The notes under the pieces were generated by a model, which was not told the DNA's origin, did not search any database, and saw only the letters and a list, made by a program, of their open reading frames with translations. This document shows positions 1 to 5,986 of a stretch of DNA of 10,035 nt, one piece after another. Position 1 is the first letter of the stretch, and each line of letters starts with the position of its first letter. A program made the translations under genes and the position numbers. Location of the stretch: the NCBI GenBank assembly GCA_041477005.1, contig JBGOUJ010000255.1, positions 1-10,035 on the forward strand, written 5' to 3'. The stretch is from JBGOUJ01 sp041477005. GTDB lineage: Bacteria > Acidobacteriota > Terriglobia > Bryobacterales > JACQDG01.

Positions 1-185
1 GTCTCAATCCCCTTCGCATCGGGGCAGTGATACTTACGCCCGAACGAGTGGTTCGCCGGCTACCAGGTTCTCTCGTCTCAATCCCCTTCGCATCGGGGCA
101 GTGATACTTACGGTATTACCAGGAGAAGTACGAGGACGTGATGATGACGTCTCAATCCCCTTCGCATCGGGGCAGTGATACTTAC
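1..185 (-). CRISPR. CRISPR array, three 37-nt repeats and two 37-nt spacers
   Basis: Three identical 37-nt repeats lie at 1-37, 75-111 and 149-185. On the plus strand each begins GTCTCAATCCCCTTCGCATC and ends GTGATACTTAC. The two spacers (38-74 and 112-148) are both exactly 37 nt and unrelated to each other. The repeat contains a short inverted repeat, CCCC-TTCGCATC-GGGG, able to form a small stem. Transcription is probably on the minus strand: read that way the repeat ends in GGGGATTGAGAC, which gives the ATTGARAC-like 8-nt 5' handle usual for Cas6-processed type I/III crRNAs, and the cas2 side then supplies the leader. The array touches the left edge, so more units may lie outside. Spacer targets cannot be found without a database search. 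Confidence 0.97.
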
Positions 186-396
186 CCTTACCAATTCCAG
201 CCCGTTAAAATCAAGTACTTAGAGCACATTTTTCCCGCACCCCCAGAATCCTTCGCCTTTCCTTCCCATCGAGCCATCATCGAAGAGCTTCCCAAAAGGG
301 TCCTAACTCCTTCCATTACCGCGACTTGCCGGAAACCCCGGAAGCCGCCCCCGTCGCCGGCTCTCCGGCCATTTTCCCCAACTGCTTGAAAACACA
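186..396 (-). promoter_or_regulatory. Probable CRISPR leader between cas2 and the array
   Basis: This 211-bp stretch has no convincing gene and separates the cas2 stop codon from the repeat at 149-185. Its array-proximal part (about 187-240) is clearly more A/T-rich than the surrounding DNA and holds the palindrome AAGTACTT (213-220) and a TTGATTTTAA-type stretch on the minus strand, as expected of a leader carrying a promoter. Next to the first repeat, GTAAG occurs twice in a row on the minus strand, once in the leader and once as the repeat's own start. A 5-bp hairpin, GCCGG-CTCT-CCGGC (356-369), lies about 27 nt past cas2 but lacks a T-tract, so I do not call it a terminator. Two short ORFs cross this region and show no protein-like features. 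The promoter position is inference. Confidence 0.6.
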
Positions 397-672
397 CTAG
401 ATAACGTAGAATTCCCGATCCTCCACCAGCTCTGCTCGTCCCAGGGCCTTCGTCCGGCCGCTGCGGGCCCCGCAGAGCTCAAAAACGTGAAGCCGGTCCT
501 GCTCGCTCTCCATCAGCTTCGCCAAACGTTCCATCATCCGCCCCGCCAGCTCCTGGTCCAGGTTGGCCACAAACACGCTCTCCTGAATGCGGCTGCCGAA
601 ATCCAGCAACGCATGGGCCACCCGCCCCCGCCTCCCGTCGTCGCTTATATCGTAACAGATGACGTACTGCAT
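397..672 (-). CDS. cas2: CRISPR-associated endoribonuclease-fold protein Cas2
   Basis: Cas2 is the small dimeric ferredoxin-fold partner of Cas1 in the spacer integration complex, where it bridges two Cas1 dimers. The 91-residue protein has the usual Cas2 length. It opens MQYVICYDISDDGRRGRVA, the classic first beta strand with the conserved Asp (D8), followed by LLDFGSRIQESVFVANLD, the typical G.R.Q.SVF signature. The ATG at 670-672 is preferred over upstream in-frame starts because the family signature starts there and a GAGGAGG ribosome binding site lies 4 nt before it. The longer frame upstream only adds low-complexity Gly/Ala sequence that is a shadow of cas1. The gene overlaps the 3' end of RT-cas1 by 28 bp, so the two are translationally coupled. 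It is the last gene before the leader and array. Confidence 0.96.
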   Translation of the reverse strand: MQYVICYDISDDGRRGRVAHALLDFGSRIQESVFVANLDQELAGRMMERLAKLMESEQDRLHVFELCGARSGRTKALGRAELVEDREFYVI

Positions 673-2801
673 GCCGCCTCCTCGGGCCGCTCGCCTTCGG
701 CCGCATACCGGTACGGCTCGAAAGCCGAACCGCCCCGCAGCGCCGCCGCCAGCCGCTCCACCTCCGTCTTCAGGCGGTCCCGGAAGCACCGCCCCGGCGG
801 CCCCGGCGCTCTCTTCTCCGGCCGCTCCAGCATCCACCGCTCATATTCGGCGAAATACCGCTTCATCGGCCGCGGCGCCAGAAACACCCCTGGCCGATCC
901 CCCACTGCGTGAAAATCCTCAGCCTCGATCACCCTCTGGTTGACCAGTTTCAGCACCAGCCGGTCGGCCACCGGGTGCCGGAACGCCTCTACCAGGTCCA
1001 GCGCGAGCGAGGGCCGCCCGTAGTCGATCTGGTGGAGGAACCCCACGTAGGGGTCCAATCCGACTCCTTCCAGCAGCGCCGTCAGCTCGTGCATCAGCAA
1101 TGTATAGGTCAGCGACAGCAGGGCGTTCAGCGGATCCGTGGACGGATGCTTCTGCCGGCCCAGCCACTTCATCTCCGAGCGGTTGAACTCCATCAGCGCG
1201 GCGAAGTAGGCCCGCGCCGCCGAGCCTTCCACCCCGTCCAGCACCGCCAGGCTCTGCGCTTTCGCGGCCGCCTCCGCCGCCGCGGCCACCTCACCCCGCC
1301 GTTGATCGAATTCGGCCGAGACCTCGTTGTGCTCCCGGTACCCCGACAGCACCGCCAGCCCGTTGGCGATCTTCGCCCCCACGATCGCCCCCGCGATGGC
1401 CAGCGCCCGCCCCGCATCGCGGTACTGCTCGAACTGCGCCACGCGCAACTCCACGTTCTTGCCCCGCGGCGGGCTCAACGATCCGCGAAATATCCCGTTG
1501 CGGGAGAACAGGCTGAGGTTCACCCCCTTCTCCAACAGCTCCGCCAGCGCCTGCGTCGTCACCTGGATGTTGCCGAACAGCAGGACCGTTTCGAGCTTGT
1601 GGTACGGCAGGTCCAGCACCACCTCGTCGTCCTTCTCGACCAGAAAGCGGTCGCCCGCCTTCCGGAGCACCGCGCCTTGCTCGCTTATGTAAAGGTATGC
1701 CACCGGCTGGCTCCTTGGGACCGGCGGACGCCCCCGGGGCGGGCCGGCCGTGCTTGCGCCGGCCTTGTGCAAGGCCAGCTCCATGCTCCCGCGCGGCGGC
1801 GGCGTTTCGTACCGGCCCCGCATCGACAGCGGCATCGGCCGCGCCATGAACAGAATCCGCCCCTTCCGCCGCTCGTGCTTCCAGGGTACCCAGATGCCCT
1901 CGCCCTGAAACAGCGCTCCCAGAAACTCGAAGCCTTGGCCGAACTCCACGATCTGCGTTTTCTCCAGGTTCAACTTGAGGTGCGCCGCTTCCAGCAGCTC
2001 CTCGGTCTGGAGGAGCGACTGGCGGGCCTCGTCCGGCGTCCGCGCCAGGATCAGAAAATCGTCCGCGTACCGGACCAGCTTCCGGCCGCTCTTCTCCAGC
2101 TCGCGGTCAAAGTCCTCCAGAAAGAAATTCGCGAGGAGCGGAGAAATCGGCGAACCCTGCGGGATCCCCCGCCGCAGCGCCCGGGCGTGGCTCCCGTCCC
2201 AGACGAGCGCCCGCACCCACTGCCGCAGCAGATCCATGATGACTTCCCCCGGCTGCCTCTCCCCCAGCCGCTGCAGGAGCAGGTCGTGATCTACCCGGTC
2301 GAAGAAGGCCTGGATATCCGCATCCACCACGTACCGAAAGCCCAGCTCGTGGCACTTCCGCACCCGCGCAATGGCCCGATCCACCGAGCGGCCGGGACGG
2401 TACCCGTAGCTGCATTCCAGGAACTCCTCTTCGAACGACCGCGACAGGTGGCGAGCGACGGCGGTTTGGAGGACGCGGTCGGTTACGGTGGGTACCAGCA
2501 GGGTCCGAGTCCCCGCGGTGCCCGGGTGCTTCTCGACCACGATCTTCAGGAGGGGATACGCGCGGTAGCTGCCCGACGTGACGCGCTCCAGGATCTCGGT
2601 CAGGCGGGCGTCTGCCCGGCGGGAAAACACTTCAAGGGTGAGGCCGTCCGCGCCGGCGCAGCCTTCGTTCTCCTGGACGCGCTCCCAGGCGGCCCAGAGG
2701 TGCTCGGGGGCGAGGGGGAAGGACGTTGCGGCCCGTGTGGGGCTTGGCGCTCGGCCAGGGATCCCAGCAGCAACCGCGTCATCAATTCGGCCGGTAATCA
2801 C
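645..2801 (-). CDS. cas1: Reverse transcriptase-Cas1 fusion protein
   Basis: This 718-residue protein joins a group II intron-like reverse transcriptase to the Cas1 integrase. RT signatures run in order: VDADIQAFFD (159-168, first metal-binding Asp D162), RGIPQGSPISPLLANFFL (211-228) and YADD (245-248). A Pro/Arg-rich linker (about 320-365) leads into Cas1, where E525 (DGVEGSAAR), H590 (GFLHQ) and D602/E605 (LALDLVEAFR) match the Cas1 metal site. Both enzymes therefore look intact. Known RT-Cas1 proteins can acquire spacers from RNA (shown for Marinomonas). This one lacks the N-terminal Cas6 domain found in some relatives. The start is GTG at 2801: a stop at 2814-2816 closes the frame upstream, and no other start codon precedes the RT core. 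No strong Shine-Dalgarno is seen, and the start lies inside an 8-bp tandem repeat. Cas2 follows with a 28-bp overlap. Confidence 0.96.
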   Translation of the reverse strand: MITGRIDDAVAAGIPGRAPSPTRAATSFPLAPEHLWAAWERVQENEGCAGADGLTLEVFSRRADARLTEILERVTSGSYRAYPLLKIVVEKHPGTAGTRTLLVPTVTDRVLQTAVARHLSRSFEEEFLECSYGYRPGRSVDRAIARVRKCHELGFRYVVDADIQAFFDRVDHDLLLQRLGERQPGEVIMDLLRQWVRALVWDGSHARALRRGIPQGSPISPLLANFFLEDFDRELEKSGRKLVRYADDFLILARTPDEARQSLLQTEELLEAAHLKLNLEKTQIVEFGQGFEFLGALFQGEGIWVPWKHERRKGRILFMARPMPLSMRGRYETPPPRGSMELALHKAGASTAGPPRGRPPVPRSQPVAYLYISEQGAVLRKAGDRFLVEKDDEVVLDLPYHKLETVLLFGNIQVTTQALAELLEKGVNLSLFSRNGIFRGSLSPPRGKNVELRVAQFEQYRDAGRALAIAGAIVGAKIANGLAVLSGYREHNEVSAEFDQRRGEVAAAAEAAAKAQSLAVLDGVEGSAARAYFAALMEFNRSEMKWLGRQKHPSTDPLNALLSLTYTLLMHELTALLEGVGLDPYVGFLHQIDYGRPSLALDLVEAFRHPVADRLVLKLVNQRVIEAEDFHAVGDRPGVFLAPRPMKRYFAEYERWMLERPEKRAPGPPGRCFRDRLKTEVERLAAALRGGSAFEPYRYAAEGERPEEAACSTSSVTI
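677..683 (-). promoter_or_regulatory. Ribosome binding site of cas2
   Basis: On the minus strand GAGGAGG precedes the ATG at 672-670 by 4 nt. It lies inside the last codons of RT-cas1 and fixes the cas2 start at 672 rather than at the upstream in-frame ATG at 837. Confidence 0.8.
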
Positions 2802-2835
2802 GAAATCACCAAATCACGAAGTCAGCAAGTCGTGT
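2796..2835. repeat. Tandem 8-bp repeat over the RT-cas1 start codon
   Basis: Five consecutive 8-bp units are visible on the plus strand: AATCACGA, AATCACCA, AATCACGA, AGTCAGCA and AGTCGTGT. The first three differ by at most one base and the last two are decayed. Read on the minus strand, each of the three good units contains a GTG, at 2801, 2809 and 2817, in three different frames. The one at 2801 starts RT-cas1. The GTGs at 2809 and 2817 run into TGA within a few codons, the first of these overlapping the RT-cas1 start as GTGA. Confidence 0.75.
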
Positions 2836-2840
2836 CCCAC

Positions 2841-2858
2841 CAATCCCCTTCGCATCGG
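2841..2858 (-). repeat. Orphan degenerate fragment of the CRISPR repeat
   Basis: The 18 bases CAATCCCCTTCGCATCGG are identical to positions 5-22 of the 37-nt CRISPR repeat at the left end of the window, over 2.6 kb away. A chance 18-base match in 10 kb is negligible. Upstream, GTCCCACC resembles a decayed GTCTC repeat start, while the other half of the repeat is not recognisable. The final GG of the GGGG stem arm has become CC, so the repeat's small hairpin is weakened. It lies in the interval between RT-cas1 and the divergent gene, in the same orientation as the array repeats. On the minus strand it would be part of an RT-cas1 5' untranslated region if the promoter lies farther upstream. Confidence 0.85.
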
Positions 2859-2904
2859 CCTGCACCTCTTGCCTTCCTAGCCCCAGCGGCACCGATGCTA
2901 TCCT

Positions 2905-3744
2905 GTGAGTAGAATGAAACGGTGCCCCTCGCGGCTATGGGTCCTCCCTCTTAACGATGGGGAGGCGGTCGAAATCCGCCGTCTCCTCGAACATCATCGC
3001 GAAACCGTGCTCCTCTCTCGCCAGTCTTGGGGCGCCAGTTGGGCGAAGCTCGAGCCCAAACTTGCCCAGCGAGCCCGTGACTTCCGAAACCAATGTCCCG
3101 GCGGTGAGATCTTTGGCGTTGAGCTCGCAGGCTCCAACCCCTTCGGCGCCATCGATATCGACCACCACCGGTACCGCGACGACGATCGAAGCCACCCGCT
3201 GGCTTCCCTGGAACAAGTCGCGCGGATCCTCGGCGTCCTCTTGACCCGCTGGCAACTGCTCGTCGCCGCCAACGACCGCGGCTACATCCCTGCCATGCTT
3301 GGTCTAAACGCCACTCCGGATGAGATCGCCGCCGTCCGCGCCCAAGACCGCGCCGCCCAAGGGATTGGTCCCGAACAAGAACGCCAGGCCGAACAAGACC
3401 TCCGCCAGGCTGTCTGGCGGGATGACAAGGTCTTTGTCCCCTGCCACACCAAGCCCACGGCAGCGCACGCCGACCGCCTTTTCGATCGCGCCCGGGAAGC
3501 TCTCCTGGTTTCCGCCCCGGAATGGGATTATTACGGCCCCCGGCATCAGGGACTCACCGCATTTCGGTTCCCGGAAGCCCACTGGTCCGGCGGCGATCCT
3601 CGCAGCGGCTACTTCGGCATCGAGAACCCCAGCCACGAGACACAGCAGAAAATACTCGGCTTCTTCTGGGAGAACGTCAATCCTCCACAGTCTCCACCGC
3701 GTCCAGCATCTCCAGAGGCTCAATTGCCTGACTCTCAGCGCTAA
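2905..3744 (+). CDS. DHH phosphoesterase-like protein of a type III CRISPR locus
   Basis: This 279-residue protein is the only plus-strand gene. It carries IDIDHHRY (83-90), the DHH signature that binds Mn2+ in DHH-family phosphoesterases, followed by SLEQVARILG (101-110), the helix usual after that motif, and AANDRGYIPAM (121-131), whose Asp could be the later metal ligand of this fold. HWSGGDPRSGYFGI (226-239) may correspond to the Gly-rich substrate loop of a DHHA1-like region. A clear N-terminal DxD motif is not obvious, so the metal site may be atypical. DHH/DHHA1 enzymes cleave small nucleotides, and NrN proteins in some type III loci degrade the SAM-AMP messenger, so a role in switching off Cas10 signalling is plausible but unproven. 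The start is GTG 2905 or ATG 2914. The 3' end overlaps the convergent Cas7-insertion gene by 68 bp. There are no membrane segments. Confidence 0.6.
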   Translation: MSRMKRCPSRLWVLPLNDGEAVEIRRLLEHHRETVLLSRQSWGASWAKLEPKLAQRARDFRNQCPGGEIFGVELAGSNPFGAIDIDHHRYRDDDRSHPLASLEQVARILGVLLTRWQLLVAANDRGYIPAMLGLNATPDEIAAVRAQDRAAQGIGPEQERQAEQDLRQAVWRDDKVFVPCHTKPTAAHADRLFDRAREALLVSAPEWDYYGPRHQGLTAFRFPEAHWSGGDPRSGYFGIENPSHETQQKILGFFWENVNPPQSPPRPASPEAQLPDSQR

Positions 3745-5986
3745 TCGGCGTCAAGAACTGCCTCCCTGGAGGATTTTGTGCCTCCCTCGCGTCGTTCTCC
3801 ACAAACCAGCGATACAGCTCATCCTCCGCGTGCGCGCCCTGCTCATTGAGCGTCGGATAATGCACCCCGCCGCTCAGATGACCCGTCCGTCCAAGCAGTC
3901 GTACGGCGTTCCGTATCGCCGGCCTCATCCCGCCTTCGAACTCCTCCCTTAGGGCGTCCAGGGCATGGCCCGCCAACTGGGTTTGCAGCTCGCGCCCATA
4001 CCTTGCCGGCCATTTGTCCGTTTGCGCATCCAAATCCACCCAGCAGTTCCCGTAACGCGGCGCGAAAAGCCCTTCCCCGGTGTAGCGGCCGCCCCATCGG
4101 TTTACGTAAAACACGCCCACAGGCTCGATCTTCACGCACCCCAGTCCGATCGGCTTGCCCATGCCGATCTTGTGCCGAAAGTCTGGCGACGGCCTCAGCG
4201 CATACGCCAGCAGACCGAGCTCAGTCCGGCTGAGGTTTGAGAAGTCCACGTGAAAGTAAAACACGGCACCCGACCGAATCGGCCGCCCCAGGCTCCGCTG
4301 CGTCCACTTCAATTCCGGATTGTCCCGATACGCCAGATTGTTCCACTGATACTCGCTCCACCACGGCTCGGCCGGCTGACTCTGCCGATGAAGGTAGAAC
4401 TTTCGGCCGTGCGGAATGTGACCTTGCGCGCTGAGCTTCCGCTTCTCAATGTACCCCTGCCCGCCCCGCGGCCGAAAATACAGCGCCGGGCTCGGCGGCT
4501 TCGGACTGTCCAGAATCTTGAGTGTTTTCTCGCCCCCCCAAGGCGAGGCCAAACCCTCGCTGTCCGGCGTCCAGTTCTCATAGTCCTGGCCCCGAAACTC
4601 CTTCAACAGACCCTGCGAAAAACGAACCCGGCTCGCCAGCGCCAGCCCGGCCTCAGAACCCTCCTCCTTCCCTCTCTCTACGAACCCAAATAGCTGCTCC
4701 GCGATCGTGATCTTTTCCCGCCTCTCCCCGAAAGGAACAAGCTCCTCGTCAATCTTTCGGAAAAACGAATACGTCGTCTCCGCTCCCTCTGGGATCCCGG
4801 TCCTGTCCCGTTGCTCTACCCGCCCGCGCCAGATGGAAGAGAGCGAGATCTCGGCAACCGATTGCCCGTCCGCGGTCGGAAGAAAATAAACCAGATCTCC
4901 CCCCTTTAACCGAAATCGTCTCGGATACTTTCGGTCAACCGGGCTCTCTCGCTCCGTGCCCGCCGGATGGTACGGCAGCGGAGACCCCTTCTCCTCGGCC
5001 TCCGTCCTCTGGTCCGCAAGGTCCTCGAAACGCTCTACCACAGCCTGGGCCATCGGGATAGTAGGCCAGCTCTCCGCCCCTTCCGGATATGGGATGAAAA
5101 GCTCGTGCTTCTTCGGCTCGGCGACGTCCCGGTCCCAGCACCCCAGAACCCTCATGATGCCCCGCCGGTACAACCGTCGCTCCGCCACCGGCAACCTGAG
5201 CCACTCGTCTTGCGTGATCGGATCCGGATTTCCAATGGCCCTCTGTGCCAGCAAAAACGCGGCTCTCCCACCAGGTTTGCGATGCTGCTGTGCATCCCAT
5301 GCAAAGCTCTCACCGGGATCCCACTGGCGATCCACGAGTTTCAGGTAGAAGAACTGCTCCTGATCCATTCGATAGGTTCTGTATGGGAAACTCTCTCTGA
5401 CGATCCGGCTCCTGTCTCCAACGAACACCCTCAGGTTCGGAATCGGATACATCCCGCGGTAGGACTGGGAAAGCCGGCACACAGCCGTAAGTGCATTCGG
5501 CCCCTCGATCTTAATCGTTGGCAGCACCAGCGGCCTCAGTTTCCACGCAGGCTTTCCTCTTTCGTACTGGTCTGCCAGAACGATCCCGATGGCTGAAGGA
5601 ATCGCTCCGGGATCGTCCTGCGGCCGCCTCCGGTACGAATAGAGGGCATCCGTCAGCACCCGCAGCGCCGAGTTGCTCGCCGCCTCCGCGATGCTGCCGA
5701 TCAGCCCGCGCAGCGTCGACGCGGGAATAGCCGGCCGCCGGTCGATCTCGAAATTCACTACCCTTGCCGGCTCGTTCTCGCCGCCTTTCTCTCTCTCGGC
5801 GCCAATAATAACCGCATCCTGCGTCGCCAGCCGGCAAACGATCCGCCCCGAGTAGGTTCCCGGCAGATAGCGCTGATGGCTGGCGCGGCCCGCTTGCCTC
5901 TCCTCGAACGCTTTGCGCCCCAGGTCGTCGGTGCTGCCCCCAGCCTCCACCGGGACGAAATGGTACGGATTATGAAACTGAGTCAT
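3677..5986 (-). CDS. TIGR03986-type RAMP protein, Cas7 with large insertion
   Basis: This 769-residue backbone subunit belongs to the type III effector complex. It begins MTQFHNPYHFVPV, the NPY.FVPV opening typical of the TIGR03986 RAMP family. An IPASTLRG motif (87-94) marks the start of a Cas7 RRM-type fold, but the Gly-rich RAMP loop HKIGMGKPIGLG comes only at 605-616. The simplest reading is one Cas7 fold carrying an insertion of several hundred residues, like Cas7-insertion of III-Dv complexes. Family-like stretches include RVRFSQGLLKEF (453-464) and GRKFYLHR (527-534). No Asp is seen 15 residues before the IPAS proline, where Csm3 has its RNA-cleaving D33, so this subunit may not cut RNA. 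The ATG overlaps the upstream stop as ATGA, with GGGAGGAG 8 nt before it. The 3' end runs 68 bp into the convergent DHH-like gene. Confidence 0.88.
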   Translation of the reverse strand: MTQFHNPYHFVPVEAGGSTDDLGRKAFEERQAGRASHQRYLPGTYSGRIVCRLATQDAVIIGAEREKGGENEPARVVNFEIDRRPAIPASTLRGLIGSIAEAASNSALRVLTDALYSYRRRPQDDPGAIPSAIGIVLADQYERGKPAWKLRPLVLPTIKIEGPNALTAVCRLSQSYRGMYPIPNLRVFVGDRSRIVRESFPYRTYRMDQEQFFYLKLVDRQWDPGESFAWDAQQHRKPGGRAAFLLAQRAIGNPDPITQDEWLRLPVAERRLYRRGIMRVLGCWDRDVAEPKKHELFIPYPEGAESWPTIPMAQAVVERFEDLADQRTEAEEKGSPLPYHPAGTERESPVDRKYPRRFRLKGGDLVYFLPTADGQSVAEISLSSIWRGRVEQRDRTGIPEGAETTYSFFRKIDEELVPFGERREKITIAEQLFGFVERGKEEGSEAGLALASRVRFSQGLLKEFRGQDYENWTPDSEGLASPWGGEKTLKILDSPKPPSPALYFRPRGGQGYIEKRKLSAQGHIPHGRKFYLHRQSQPAEPWWSEYQWNNLAYRDNPELKWTQRSLGRPIRSGAVFYFHVDFSNLSRTELGLLAYALRPSPDFRHKIGMGKPIGLGCVKIEPVGVFYVNRWGGRYTGEGLFAPRYGNCWVDLDAQTDKWPARYGRELQTQLAGHALDALREEFEGGMRPAIRNAVRLLGRTGHLSGGVHYPTLNEQGAHAEDELYRWFVENDAREAQNPPGRQFLTPISAESQAIEPLEMLDAVETVED

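Noticed and set aside
356..369. Hairpin GCCGG-CTCT-CCGGC as a terminator after cas2
   Set aside because: Only a 5-bp stem, and no T-tract follows on the minus strand.
138..389. 83-codon plus-strand ORF starting in a CRISPR spacer
   Set aside because: It crosses a spacer, a repeat and the leader and has a low-complexity Pro-rich translation, so it is a chance frame.
188..397. 69-codon minus-strand ORF right after cas2 (GTG start touching the cas2 stop)
   Set aside because: It lies wholly in the leader, has no recognisable motif or protein-like composition and no good ribosome binding site.
673..837. N-terminal extension of Cas2 from an upstream in-frame ATG
   Set aside because: It is Gly/Ala low complexity within cas1, and the Cas2 signature and Shine-Dalgarno both point to the ATG at 672.
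645..2801. RT part as a free group II intron or retron
   Set aside because: It is in one uninterrupted frame with a complete Cas1 domain, with no intron RNA domains, maturase or endonuclease regions seen.
2869..2904. Sigma-70-like promoter for the plus-strand DHH-like gene (TTGCCT ... TATCCT)
   Set aside because: The spacing between the candidate boxes is too long, and one weak match in GC-rich DNA is not enough.
909..2912. 667-codon plus-strand ORF opposite RT-cas1
   Set aside because: It is the antisense shadow of a GC-rich gene. Its composition is His/Arg/Gln/Pro-rich without motifs, while the minus strand shows clear RT and Cas1 signatures.
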